DNA of 26,965 nt from Eubacterium sp. (GCA_017445525.1 JAFSTZ010000135.1:1-26965); one strand, 5' to 3'; positions 7,010 to 15,687 are shown, numbered from the stretch's first letter. Notes: generated from the sequence alone by a model not told the origin. Numbers and translations are program-made.

Positions 7010-8167
7010 ATGAAACAGTTAAAGAGAAGATTGTTTGAGATCATACAGCTCGGTTACAAGGAGGATCGCTTAAGCTGCGCCTGCGATTATCTCATAGTTC
7101 TTGCCATCATAGCCAATCTCACTGTACTCGTTATAAATACTTTTGAAATCTCAGAGAAGATCCAGATATATCTTGACACGATCGAGGCGGCGACTGTGGT
7201 TATCTTTGTTGTTGAGTATATCCTCCGCATCATCACGGCGGATCTTCTGTATCCCGACAGAGGACCGGTCAGATCCAGACTGCGGTTTATATTTTCGCTT
7301 GAAGGCATGATAGATCTTTTGGCGCTGCTGCCTTACTTCTTCCTGATGTTGCCGGCAGGTATCGTGGCATTCAGGATACTGAGAGTGTTCAGGGTGTTCC
7401 GTCTTTTCAGGATAAATGCCCAGTACGACGCTTTCAACGTAGTCCTCGATGTTCTCAGGGATAAAAAAGAGCAGATATTCTCATCCGTAGTGCTCATATT
7501 TATATTGATGCTGGCGTCCTCAGTTGCGATTTATTCTTTGGAGCATGAAGCGCAACCGGAGGCTTTTTCTAATGCGTTTTCAGGTATGTGGTGGTCAGTC
7601 TCCACGCTGCTCACCGTGGGTTATGGAGACATCTATCCCATCACTATAGCGGGGCGGATATTCACTATCATAACTGCATTTCTGGGAGTCGGGATGGTTG
7701 CTATCCCTACCGGTATCATATCTGCCGGCTTCGTTGAGCGATACACCAGATTAAAGTCGATGAAGGGCGAGGCGGCCGGAGATGACATGCGATTTATCAT
7801 GATCACTCTTGAGCCGGATCATCCCTGGGTAGGTGAGGAGATAAAGGATGTTACACTTCCACCGGAGATCATGATAGCTACAGTGATCCGTGACGGTCAG
7901 ATCATCATCCCGAAGGGCGATACACTGCTGGTTTCCGAGGATCATGTCGTCCTCGGCGCACTGGAGTATCAGGATGAGGTCGGTATACATATCAGGGAGA
8001 TTCCGATCATCGACGGACATGCGTGGCGCGGGAAGAAGATCCGGGATCTCGACATACCGCGTGACACCGTCATAGTATCGGTCATCCGCCACGGGAAGCC
8101 ACTGATCCCGAGGGGAGAAACTACCATCCATGCCGAGGATCTGGTCACGGTGTGTGAAAAGGTGTGA
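7010..8167 (+). CDS. Voltage-gated-type potassium channel with tandem RCK-C (TrkA-C) domains
   Basis: A 385-residue six-helix channel subunit expected to form tetramers. S1 is about 25-45 and S2 about 57-77. S4 carries five arginines spaced by three (R122, 125, 128, 131, 134), the voltage-sensor pattern. The pore loop has the K+ selectivity filter TVGYGD (202-207). The cytosolic part has two successive TrkA-C/RCK-C domains, about 261-319 and 327-384, each with a [VI]I-x-x-G-x-x-[IL]IP[KR]G core. No Rossmann-type RCK-N domain is present. RCK-C domains of KtrA and CpaA bind cyclic di-AMP, so nucleotide gating is possible but inferred. The ATG at 7010 was chosen over a GTG at 7004, because AGGTG precedes it closely. 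The gene appears to stand alone with its own promoter. Confidence 0.9.
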   Translation: MKQLKRRLFEIIQLGYKEDRLSCACDYLIVLAIIANLTVLVINTFEISEKIQIYLDTIEAATVVIFVVEYILRIITADLLYPDRGPVRSRLRFIFSLEGMIDLLALLPYFFLMLPAGIVAFRILRVFRVFRLFRINAQYDAFNVVLDVLRDKKEQIFSSVVLIFILMLASSVAIYSLEHEAQPEAFSNAFSGMWWSVSTLLTVGYGDIYPITIAGRIFTIITAFLGVGMVAIPTGIISAGFVERYTRLKSMKGEAAGDDMRFIMITLEPDHPWVGEEIKDVTLPPEIMIATVIRDGQIIIPKGDTLLVSEDHVVLGALEYQDEVGIHIREIPIIDGHAWRGKKIRDLDIPRDTVIVSVIRHGKPLIPRGETTIHAEDLVTVCEKV

Positions 8168-8173
8168 AAACAC

Positions 8174-8202
8174 TTGCTTTTTTTACTTTATTTTGTTAGA
8201 AT
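8174..8202 (+). promoter_or_regulatory. Promoter of glmS
   Basis: TTGCTT (8174-8179) and TAGAAT (8197-8202) are separated by 17 T-rich bases, starting seven bases after the channel stop codon. The leader is only about 65 nt, too short to hold a glmS ribozyme. CACTTG at 8171-8176 is repeated inverted as CAAGTG at 8206-8211, around the -10 region. Confidence 0.65.
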
Positions 8203-8274
8203 AAACAAGTGTGTTTCGTTTACGGAGACAGCCGGCAACGGTTTTATTTATAAAGAAAAACGGAGGAGATCTGT

Positions 8275-10125
8275 ATGTGTGGAATAGTTGGTTACATCGG
8301 AGGCAAGAAAGCTGCGCCGATCCTGCTCGACGGACTGTCAAAGCTTGAGTACAGGGGCTACGATTCTGCGGGTATAGCGGTCAGAGACGGTGACAAAAAG
8401 CCCAAGGTCATAAAGGCAGAGGGCAAGCTGAAGGTCCTGTCCGAGATGACTGCCGACGGCGAGTCGGTCATGGGAACCTGCGGTATCGGACATACGCGCT
8501 GGGCGACACACGGCGAGCCGTCCAAGATAAATGCCCACCCGCATCACACCGATGATGACAACGTGGTCGGAGTTCACAACGGTATCATAGAGAATTATAA
8601 AGAGCTGAGAGACAAGCTTCTCAGACACGACTACTCTTTTTACTCGGAGACAGATACCGAAGTAGCTATCAAGCTGATCGATTATTATTATAAAAAATAC
8701 AACATGGGACCGATCGATGCGCTGGCCAAAACCATGGTCAGAGTCAGAGGATCCTATGCGCTTGTTGTTATGTTTGCCGACTATCCGGGCGAGATCTATG
8801 TTGCCCGCAAGGAGTCGCCGATGATCATCGGACTCGGAGAGGGAGAGAACTTCGTTGCGTCGGATGTTCCGGCTATCCTGAAGTACACGAGAAATGTTCA
8901 GTACATCGGCAACCTCGAGATGGGACGTATCACCTCGACCGGAACAACCTTCTACGATTTGAACGGTGACGAGATCGACAAGCCGGTATCGGAGATAGAG
9001 TGGGATTCGGAGGCTGCTGAGAAAGGCGGCTACGAGCACTTCATGATCAAGGAGATCCATGAGCAGCCCAAGGTTGTTGAGGACACCATTAAGTCTCTCA
9101 TCAAGGGCGAAGAGGGATCATACAAGGTTGACTTTTCCGAGAGCGGTATAACAGAGGATGATATAAAAAAATGTTCCGGCATACACATCGTAGCCTGCGG
9201 TTCCGCTTATCACGTCGGCGTCGTAACACAGTATGTGCTTGAGGATCTGGCGAGGATCCCTGTGAGAGTGGAGCTGGCAAGTGAGTTCCGTTACAGAAAA
9301 CCGATCCTCGACAAGGATGAGATAGTGATCATCATCAGCCAGTCCGGAGAGACCGCCGACTCACTGGCGGCACTCAGGGAAGCAAAGGAGCATGGTATCA
9401 AGACCTTTGCCATAGTAAATGTAGTCGGATCATCCATAGCGAGAGAGGCAGACTATGTTTGCTATACGCTGGCCGGTCCCGAGATAGCGGTCGCTACTAC
9501 AAAGGCTTACTCGACACAGCTCATCGTCGGATATCTAATGGCTATCAGATTTGCCGAGGCCAGAGGATATCTGGATGACGAAAAGATCAATGACTATATC
9601 GTCGATCTGCTTAAGATCCCCGGCAAGATACAAAAGGTTATCGATGATAAAGAAAGGCTTCAGTGGTTTGCATCCAAGTATGCCAACGCAAAGGATGTAT
9701 TTTTCATAGGCAGGGGTATAGATTATGCCATCTGCCTCGAGGGTTCACTGAAGATGAAGGAGATTTCTTATGTTCACTCCGAGGCGTATGCGGCGGGTGA
9801 GCTGAAGCACGGGACTATTTCTCTCATAGAGGATGGCATACTGGTTATCGGCGTGGCTACCCAGTCGGATCTGTATGAAAAGACCATATCAAACATGGTT
9901 GAGGTCAAGAGCCGCGGAGCATATCTGATGGGGCTTACCGCATACGGTTCATACGACCTGGAGGACACGGCAAACTTTACGGTGTATGTGCCAAAGACAG
10001 ACGAGCACTTCGCAGCAAGTGTTGCTATCATACCGCTCCAGCTTCTGGGTTACTACCTGGCGGTTGCCAGAGGACTCGATGTGGACAAGCCGAGGAACCT
10101 GGCAAAGTCAGTGACTGTGGAGTAA
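8275..10125 (+). CDS. glmS: Glutamine--fructose-6-phosphate aminotransferase (isomerizing)
   Basis: Makes glucosamine-6-phosphate from fructose-6-phosphate and glutamine, the first committed step toward UDP-GlcNAc for peptidoglycan and surface polymers. The 616-residue protein is full length. Cys2 of MCGIVGYIG is the nucleophile of the N-terminal glutaminase domain, with THG and HNGIIENY glutamine-site motifs. Two SIS sugar-isomerase domains follow, about 290-430 (CGSAYH, SQSGETADS) and 460-600 (GRGIDY, EGSLKMKEISY, EAYAAGELKHG). The C-terminal KPRNLAKSVTVE is the family end. GGAGGAG precedes the start. No glmS ribozyme is apparent in the short leader. Confidence 0.97.
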   Translation: MCGIVGYIGGKKAAPILLDGLSKLEYRGYDSAGIAVRDGDKKPKVIKAEGKLKVLSEMTADGESVMGTCGIGHTRWATHGEPSKINAHPHHTDDDNVVGVHNGIIENYKELRDKLLRHDYSFYSETDTEVAIKLIDYYYKKYNMGPIDALAKTMVRVRGSYALVVMFADYPGEIYVARKESPMIIGLGEGENFVASDVPAILKYTRNVQYIGNLEMGRITSTGTTFYDLNGDEIDKPVSEIEWDSEAAEKGGYEHFMIKEIHEQPKVVEDTIKSLIKGEEGSYKVDFSESGITEDDIKKCSGIHIVACGSAYHVGVVTQYVLEDLARIPVRVELASEFRYRKPILDKDEIVIIISQSGETADSLAALREAKEHGIKTFAIVNVVGSSIAREADYVCYTLAGPEIAVATTKAYSTQLIVGYLMAIRFAEARGYLDDEKINDYIVDLLKIPGKIQKVIDDKERLQWFASKYANAKDVFFIGRGIDYAICLEGSLKMKEISYVHSEAYAAGELKHGTISLIEDGILVIGVATQSDLYEKTISNMVEVKSRGAYLMGLTAYGSYDLEDTANFTVYVPKTDEHFAASVAIIPLQLLGYYLAVARGLDVDKPRNLAKSVTVE

Positions 10126-10132
10126 AAATCGG

Positions 10133-10161
10133 TTGACTATGGTTTGGATTTATGTTACATT
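10133..10161 (+). promoter_or_regulatory. Promoter of gpmA
   Basis: TTGACT (10133-10138) and TACATT (10156-10161) are separated by 17 bp. The promoter begins seven bases after the glmS stop codon; no terminator separates the genes, so some read-through is likely. Confidence 0.7.
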
Positions 10162-10177
10162 AGATGTGTTGCTGTAA

Positions 10178-10240
10178 TTGAGGAAGTATTTATATGTATA
10201 TTTCCTTAAGATAAGGATCATGAGATCATATGGTGATCCT
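10178..10240 (+). other. Two consecutive hairpins in the gpmA leader
   Basis: Hairpin 1 pairs 10178-10189 with 10198-10209 (12 bp with G-U pairs, 8-nt loop). Hairpin 2 pairs AGGATCA (10214-10220) with TGATCCT (10234-10240) around a 13-nt loop. Neither is followed by a T-run, so they are leader structure rather than terminators. A GATC-rich stretch follows up to the ribosome-binding site. Confidence 0.55.
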
Positions 10241-10289
10241 ATATAAAAATGTTAGATCTATATAAGATCAGGAAGCGAGGACATAACAG

Positions 10290-11033
10290 ATGATGAAATT
10301 GGTTTTGGTAAGACATGGTGAGAGTGAGTGGAACAAGCTCAATCTTTTTACCGGATGGAAGGATGTTGACCTGAGTGAGAAGGGACATGAGGAGGCAAAG
10401 CAGGCCGGTATCACTCTGAAGAACGAGGGATACGACTTTGATGTATGCTATACTTCATATCTGAAGAGAGCTATCCATACACTGAATCACATCCTTGATG
10501 AGATGGACAGAGCATGGCTCCCGGTCAACAAGACATGGAAGCTGAACGAGCGTCACTATGGTGCACTGCAGGGACTGAACAAGTCTGAGACAGCTGAGAA
10601 GTACGGTGAGGATCAGGTGAAGATCTGGCGTCGTTCCTTCGATGTAAAGCCGCCCGCACTTGAGCCGGATGATGAGAGGGCTCCGCAGAACCAGGATATG
10701 TTCCGCGATGTAGATCCTTCACTTCTTCCGCTTCATGAGTCACTTGAGACCACTATCGAGAGAGCAGTGCCTTTCTTCGAGGAGGTTATCAAGAAGGATA
10801 TGCAGGCAGGCAAGCGTGTCATCATCGCAGCTCACGGTAACTCACTCCGTGCACTCGTTAAGTACTTTGACGATATGACTCCGGAGCAGATCCTCGAGGT
10901 AAACATCCCGACAGGAGTGCCCCTTGTATATGAGTTTGATGACAACTTCAAGGTGATCAAGAGCTACTACCTCGGCGACCAGGAAGCACTCAAGGCAAAG
11001 ATGGACGCTGTGGCAAATCAGGGCAAGAAGTGA
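10290..11033 (+). CDS. gpmA: 2,3-bisphosphoglycerate-dependent phosphoglycerate mutase
   Basis: Interconverts 3- and 2-phosphoglycerate in glycolysis and gluconeogenesis through a phosphohistidine. The 247-residue protein matches the cofactor-dependent family in length. The phosphoacceptor His9 lies in [10 protein letters not shown], Glu87 in [10 protein letters not shown], and the second catalytic His182 in [13 protein letters not shown]. The first ATG (10290) is chosen because GAGGA lies eight bases upstream; a second ATG follows immediately. It has its own promoter and a structured leader of about 120 nt. Confidence 0.96.
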   Translation: MMKLVLVRHGESEWNKLNLFTGWKDVDLSEKGHEEAKQAGITLKNEGYDFDVCYTSYLKRAIHTLNHILDEMDRAWLPVNKTWKLNERHYGALQGLNKSETAEKYGEDQVKIWRRSFDVKPPALEPDDERAPQNQDMFRDVDPSLLPLHESLETTIERAVPFFEEVIKKDMQAGKRVIIAAHGNSLRALVKYFDDMTPEQILEVNIPTGVPLVYEFDDNFKVIKSYYLGDQEALKAKMDAVANQGKK

Positions 11034-11055
11034 TAGACTGATAAGAATAAAAATA

Positions 11056-11109
11056 GAAAGGAGCGAAGCATGGATGCATGTCTTCGCTCTTTTGGTTGAA
11101 AGGAGCGAA
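11056..11109 (+). promoter_or_regulatory. Terminator hairpin and alternative hairpin over the sbcD ribosome-binding site
   Basis: GAGCGAAG (11061-11068) pairs with CTTCGCTC (11082-11089), followed by TTTT: a terminator-like hairpin after gpmA. The motif GAAAGGAGCGAA occurs at 11056-11067 and again at 11098-11109, the second holding the sbcD Shine-Dalgarno. The same 3' arm can instead pair with that second copy (11083-11089 with 11103-11109) and cover the ribosome-binding site. Confidence 0.6.
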
Positions 11110-11113
11110 ATCC

Positions 11114-12250
11114 ATGAAGCTTTTGCATCTATCTGATCTGCATCTCGGAAAACGCGTGAATGAGTTTTCCATGATAGAAGATCAGAGGTATATCCTGAAA
11201 GAGATACTGACTATCATAAACGATGAAAAGCCGGACGCTGTGCTGATCGCCGGTGATGTTTACGACCGTACTGTCCCGTCAGAGGATGCGATGAAGCTGT
11301 GGGATGAGTTCCTCATCAGTCTCGCCGAGAAGAAGGTTGAGGTATATGCCATAAGCGGCAATCACGATTCTGCCATCAGGTTCTCGGATCACGGTGCGCT
11401 GGTGGAAACAACAGGCATCCATCTCTCGCCTGTATATGACGGAGAGGTGTGCAGATATACCGTAACGGACGGAGATGTAAGCGCCAATATTTATCTACTT
11501 CCGTTTATCAAGCCGGCTGTGGTTCGCAGCATCTTTCCGGAGGAAGAGATAGCTGATTATACCGATGCGTGTCGTGTTGCGATAGAGCATATGGATGTAA
11601 ATCCCGACGAGATAAATATCCTCGTAGCGCATCAGTTTGTGAGCGGGGCGATCAAATGTGAGTCCGAGGAGATAGTGGTCGGCGGACTGGACAACGTGGA
11701 TGCGTCTGTGTTTGATAGCTTTGATTATGTGGCGCTCGGGCATATCCACGGCAAGCAAAAGATAGGCAGGGAGACGCTCAGATACTGCGGTACGCCGCTG
11801 AAGTATTCCTTTTCGGAGAAGGATCACAAAAAGTCGATCACTGTAATTGATGTGAAGAGCAAAGATGAGATAGAGATAAGTGAGATTCCGCTTAAGCCTC
11901 TTCACGACATGCGCGAGATCAGGGGAACATACAACGAGCTTATGTTGAAAGAGAACTACGAGAACACAGATACTGATGACTATATCCACGCCGTGCTGAC
12001 TGACGAGGAGGACGTGCTCGACGCCATAGCCAAGCTGAGGATCATCTATAAAAATATCATGAAGCTGACTTATGATAACAAGAGAACCCGCAGTCGGCAG
12101 ACCATAACAGATGTGTTGGATATAGAGGAGAAAACTCCGCTTGAGATATTTGAAGAGTTTTATGAAAAACAAAACAACCAGCCCATGTCGGAGGAGCAGC
12201 GTGAGTATATGATAGATGAGATTGAATTGGTTTGGGAGGGGAAGATATGA
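11114..12250 (+). CDS. sbcD: Exonuclease subunit SbcD (Mre11 family)
   Basis: Nuclease subunit of the SbcCD complex, which cuts DNA hairpins and blocked ends using two Mn2+ ions. The 378-residue protein has the calcineurin-like phosphoesterase motifs in order: SDLHLG (Asp8, His10), GDVYDR (47-52), GNHDS (82-86), LVAHQF and GHIHGKQ. The C-terminal part contains the capping and SbcC-binding segment. Start at 11114 is supported by AAAGGAG eight bases upstream; a longer frame from 11078 runs through the terminator hairpin and was rejected. Its stop overlaps the sbcC start (ATGA), typical of a coupled complex. Confidence 0.95.
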   Translation: MKLLHLSDLHLGKRVNEFSMIEDQRYILKEILTIINDEKPDAVLIAGDVYDRTVPSEDAMKLWDEFLISLAEKKVEVYAISGNHDSAIRFSDHGALVETTGIHLSPVYDGEVCRYTVTDGDVSANIYLLPFIKPAVVRSIFPEEEIADYTDACRVAIEHMDVNPDEINILVAHQFVSGAIKCESEEIVVGGLDNVDASVFDSFDYVALGHIHGKQKIGRETLRYCGTPLKYSFSEKDHKKSITVIDVKSKDEIEISEIPLKPLHDMREIRGTYNELMLKENYENTDTDDYIHAVLTDEEDVLDAIAKLRIIYKNIMKLTYDNKRTRSRQTITDVLDIEEKTPLEIFEEFYEKQNNQPMSEEQREYMIDEIELVWEGKI

Positions 12251-15012
12251 GACCTGTCAGTTTAAAAATATCAGCATTCGGACCGTATGCGGGGAGCGTG
12301 GATATACCTATGTCCGAGCTTGGAGAGAAGGGATTGTATCTGATCACCGGGGATACCGGTGCGGGCAAGACCACTATATTTGATGCTATATGTTTTGCTC
12401 TGTACGGTGAGGCGAGCGGGGCCAACAGAGACAACTCCATGCTGCGTTCCATGTATGCGGAATCGGGCACACCCACGGAGGTGGAACTCACATTTATACA
12501 TGGTGGGAAAGAGTATAAGATCAGGAGAAATCCTGAGTATATGCACCCCAAAAAGCGAGGCGAAGGTGAGACAAAGCAGGTCGCGGAGGCAGAGCTTACC
12601 TACCCTGACGGAACCGTGGTAACAAAAACCAAGGATGTCACGGCAGCGGTGGAGAGCTTGCTCGGCATAAACAAGGATCAGTTTTCACAGATCGCGATGC
12701 TGGCGCAGGGTGATTTTCTGAAGCTGTTACTGGCAAGCTCCAAGGAGAGGATGGATATCTTCAGAGAGCTTTTCAAGACGGGGAACTATGTAACGTTGCA
12801 GAGGAATCTGGAAGACAGACAAAAGACTATTTATGTGGAAGTTCAGGAAGAAAAAAGGAGTGTTAACCAGTATATATCCGGCATCCAGGTGGACGCAGAT
12901 GATGTGCTGTCGCTGGATGTGGACAAAGCCAAGTCGGAAGAGATGCTGACGGAGGAGGTAGTTGAGCTCCTGGATAAGCTTATAGACGGGGACGAAGAAG
13001 CAAAGAAAAAGCTTGATGAAGAATTAAAAGATATAAATAATAATCTTGAAGAAGTAAGTGGAAAAATAGGTGCCGCACAGGCACTGGAAAAAGCAAAAGA
13101 GAACATAGAAATTGCGAAGGAACAGATCAAGGTTGAAGAGCCCAAACTATCGGAAGCGGAAGAGACTCGGGATGAATCAAAGAAGGCTCTGGGGCAAAAG
13201 ACCGAGATAGAAAAACAGGCTCATGCTATCGAGATCAAAATGTCTGATTATGATGCTCTGGAGAAATTGCAGGGGGAGATAAAAACAGCAGAAGAAAATG
13301 AAGAAAAAGAGCGGAATAAACTTGATAAAAATATCGATCTGAGAAAAGAAAAAACATCAGAAGCAGATGAATTGAAAAAGACACAAGCTGCTTATACTGA
13401 TACAAGTGTAATTATAGAAAAGTATAAGGCGGAGATACTTCAGATTGATAACGAAATACTTGCTTTAGATGAGTTAAAAGATGTACTGGTGACATACTTT
13501 GACGGAGTGGAGGATCTGGAGAAAAAAAGAGAAAACTATAAAGAACTGGCAAGTGAATTTGAAAGATTAAACGGAATATATGAGTCGATGGATAAGGCGT
13601 TCAGAGATGGTCAGGCCGGAGTGCTTGCAGAACGATTGAAGGAAGGGGAGAGATGCCCTGTTTGCGGTTCACTGGAGCATCCTGCACCGGCTCATCTATC
13701 TGACGAAGTTCCGTCTGAAGAACAACTGAAAAAGGCAAAGGAAAAAGCGGAAAAGGCCAGAGGTATACGTGACGAAGCAGCAACCTCCATAAGCAGTCAA
13801 AACGATGTGCTGGATGAAAAGAAAAAAGGGATAATAAATGATTGCATAAAGCGTCTGGATACCGAAGATATTGATGCGGCAGAGGAACTGATAAAAGAAA
13901 AGAAAACAAGTTTAAATAATAGTAAACAGGATATTGAAAAAGCCAAGCGAGATGAAGAGAAAAAAGCAGAAGAAAAAGTAAGATTAGATAAGCAGATTCC
14001 TGAGCTTGAAAAAGAAATCGAAAATCTAAATATAGATATAGAGAAATTAAGTGGCATCTGCTCTTCTTTGCGGACATCTATTGAAGAAAAAACAAAGAAT
14101 GTGAAAAGCCTGAAGGATGGTCTGACCTTTGATAATAAAAAAGATGCTGAGGCGGAGATCACTAAACTTCAAAATGCTGCGAAAGAACTGCAGGATAATT
14201 ATGAAAAAGCAGAAGAAGAGTATAGCAAAAAGAAGGATGATATCAATAAACTCAAAGCCGATATAACTGCAAATGAGAAAACTATCAGTGAGTCGGACGC
14301 AGTGGATATCGAGGCTGAATCTGATAAACAACGCAAGCTTCAGGATGCACAAAAAGATTGCATCGAAAGAGGTGAGATCGTAGCTTCAAGACTAAAGAAT
14401 AACACAAGTATAAGGACAAATATAACAGAAAAATCCAAGAGCCTGGCAGCTGTTGAAAAGAAGCTGCAGTGGGTTCAGGCACTCTCAAAAACGGCAAACG
14501 GTAAGCTGAATGACAAAGAAAAGATAGCCCTCGAAGCATATGTCCAGTCGACCTACTTTGACCGTATCATCAACCGCGCCAATCTCCGTTTGGTAACCAT
14601 GTCTGACGGACAGTATGAGCTTATCAGGGCAAAAGAAGCCGCAAGTAAGCAGGGGAAAAGCGGTCTTGATCTGAACGTCGTCGATCATTATAACGGAAGT
14701 GTAAGAAGTGTTAAAACTCTTTCCGGCGGAGAGTCTTTTATGGCATCTCTTTCGCTGGCACTCGGACTGTCCGATGAGGTTCAGTCCTCGGCCGGAGGCA
14801 TAAAGATAGATACCATGTTTGTTGATGAGGGCTTCGGCTCGCTCGATCCGGAGGCACTCGATCTGGCATATAAGGCTCTTGCCGGGCTGACCGAGGGCAA
14901 CAGACTTGTTGGCATCATATCTCATGTCAGCGAGCTTAAGTCGAGGATAGATAACCAGATAGTAGTAACCAAAGGAAAAAGCGGGGGTAGCTTTATCAAA
15001 GTAGTGGTATAA
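12247..15012 (+). CDS. sbcC: Exonuclease subunit SbcC (Rad50-like SMC ATPase)
   Basis: ATPase arm of the SbcCD nuclease, 921 residues, within the family range but shorter than the E. coli protein. The N-terminal head has Walker A GDTGAGKT (35-42) and an ALYG motif. Two long Glu/Lys-rich coiled-coil arms (about 170-455 and 485-770) flank a zinc hook CPVC at 470-473, which joins two molecules. The C-terminal head has the ABC signature LSGGE (825-829) and Walker B MFVDEGFGSLD with Asp860/Glu861. GGGAGGGG lies just upstream of the start. The coiled-coil segment (about 13000-14500) is visibly more A-rich than the heads, which follows from its Lys/Glu composition. Confidence 0.95.
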   Translation: MRPVSLKISAFGPYAGSVDIPMSELGEKGLYLITGDTGAGKTTIFDAICFALYGEASGANRDNSMLRSMYAESGTPTEVELTFIHGGKEYKIRRNPEYMHPKKRGEGETKQVAEAELTYPDGTVVTKTKDVTAAVESLLGINKDQFSQIAMLAQGDFLKLLLASSKERMDIFRELFKTGNYVTLQRNLEDRQKTIYVEVQEEKRSVNQYISGIQVDADDVLSLDVDKAKSEEMLTEEVVELLDKLIDGDEEAKKKLDEELKDINNNLEEVSGKIGAAQALEKAKENIEIAKEQIKVEEPKLSEAEETRDESKKALGQKTEIEKQAHAIEIKMSDYDALEKLQGEIKTAEENEEKERNKLDKNIDLRKEKTSEADELKKTQAAYTDTSVIIEKYKAEILQIDNEILALDELKDVLVTYFDGVEDLEKKRENYKELASEFERLNGIYESMDKAFRDGQAGVLAERLKEGERCPVCGSLEHPAPAHLSDEVPSEEQLKKAKEKAEKARGIRDEAATSISSQNDVLDEKKKGIINDCIKRLDTEDIDAAEELIKEKKTSLNNSKQDIEKAKRDEEKKAEEKVRLDKQIPELEKEIENLNIDIEKLSGICSSLRTSIEEKTKNVKSLKDGLTFDNKKDAEAEITKLQNAAKELQDNYEKAEEEYSKKKDDINKLKADITANEKTISESDAVDIEAESDKQRKLQDAQKDCIERGEIVASRLKNNTSIRTNITEKSKSLAAVEKKLQWVQALSKTANGKLNDKEKIALEAYVQSTYFDRIINRANLRLVTMSDGQYELIRAKEAASKQGKSGLDLNVVDHYNGSVRSVKTLSGGESFMASLSLALGLSDEVQSSAGGIKIDTMFVDEGFGSLDPEALDLAYKALAGLTEGNRLVGIISHVSELKSRIDNQIVVTKGKSGGSFIKVVV

Positions 15013-15019
15013 CATAGCG

Positions 15020-15070
15020 ATAATCAGCCGTCAAGTGCATTTTTTCACGTTCACGGCTGATTATTGTTTA
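15020..15070 (+). terminator. Terminator after sbcC
   Basis: ATAATCAGCCGT (15020-15031) pairs perfectly with ACGGCTGATTAT (15053-15064); the tract after it (TGTTTAATT) is moderately T-rich. It ends the sbcDC operon. Confidence 0.75.
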
Positions 15071-15134
15071 ATTATCGATAGATAATCAGATACATATGAG
15101 ATAGCGAGGATTTTTATGCAGATATTTTTAACTA

Positions 15135-15164
15135 TTGACGCAGATACTTCGCAAGTGTTATAAT
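15135..15164 (+). promoter_or_regulatory. Promoter of the VOC-family gene
   Basis: TTGACG (15135-15140) and TATAAT (15159-15164) are separated by 18 bp, with a leader of about 28 nt. Confidence 0.75.
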
Positions 15165-15198
15165 GCTTTTATCTTATTAATAGCTGGGAGGTAGCAAT

Positions 15199-15570
15199 AT
15201 GAAGATCACAACATTCAATCCGCTTATCATCACAACGCAGGCGGAGGAAACGATCAAGCTTTTTGAGGAAATGGGCTTCGAGAGACATCACACAAAGCGG
15301 GATATCGGCGAGGATAAAACCGTTGATATTCGTATGAAGAACCCGGAAGGATTCTATGTAGACGTCGCTCAGAGTGATGAAAACTACACTTTGATCCGAA
15401 TGAACGTAGATGATTTCGATGAGACGATCCAGTTCCTGACTGATCACGGTTTCCGCAAGCCATATCACGAAAGAGCCAGCAAGACAATCGATACCGGCTC
15501 GTCAAAGTTTACAGTGATGGTTTCTCCATCAGGATTTATTTTGGAGATTTCGCAGCATATCAAGGATTGA
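15199..15570 (+). CDS. VOC superfamily (glyoxalase/bleomycin-resistance fold) protein
   Basis: Small 123-residue cytosolic protein with the vicinal-oxygen-chelate fold: two beta-alpha-beta-beta-beta modules, recognisable from PLIITTQAEETIKLFEEMGF, NPEGFYVDVAQ, MNVDDFDETIQFLTDHGF and the end VSPSGFILEIS. The Glu in LEIS is at the usual place of the last metal ligand, but no His or Gln is seen at the usual first ligand position, so catalytic metal binding is doubtful. The substrate is unknown. GGGAGGT precedes the start. The gene stands alone; its stop codon overlaps the -35 box of the next promoter. Confidence 0.85.
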   Translation: MKITTFNPLIITTQAEETIKLFEEMGFERHHTKRDIGEDKTVDIRMKNPEGFYVDVAQSDENYTLIRMNVDDFDETIQFLTDHGFRKPYHERASKTIDTGSSKFTVMVSPSGFILEISQHIKD

Positions 15571-15595
15571 CATTTTTTGTGAGAAGTGGTATAAT
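15567..15595 (+). promoter_or_regulatory. Perfect-consensus promoter for tRNA-Pro and the GGDEF-EAL gene
   Basis: TTGACA (15567-15572) and TATAAT (15590-15595) are separated by exactly 17 bp. The -35 box overlaps the VOC stop codon. Transcription would start near 15602. Confidence 0.9.
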
Positions 15596-15596
15596 T

Positions 15597-15634
15597 GCAT
15601 CCGTGTCGTGAATAGTTTTTATCGGCACGGATGC
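15597..15634. repeat. 12-bp inverted repeat across the transcription start before tRNA-Pro
   Basis: GCATCCGTGTCG (15597-15608) and CGGCACGGATGC (15623-15634) are inverted copies with one mismatch, which is a G-U pair in RNA. The 5' arm begins one base after the -10 box, so the predicted start site lies inside it. This favours a DNA-binding site, or a hairpin only partly present in the transcript. No T-run follows. Confidence 0.65.
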
Positions 15635-15687
15635 TGTCAGTATAAAACTGATATAAAGGTGTCACCACGTGGCTGAAAAGCCCGACA

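Noticed and set aside
8203..8274. glmS ribozyme in the glmS leader
   Set aside because: The leader is only about 65 nt and lacks the ribozyme's size and conserved core, so control by that ribozyme is not supported.
11070..11099. Nine-codon ORF before sbcD
   Set aside because: Although AAAGGAG precedes it, it lies within the terminator hairpin and probably results from duplication of the sbcD Shine-Dalgarno segment.
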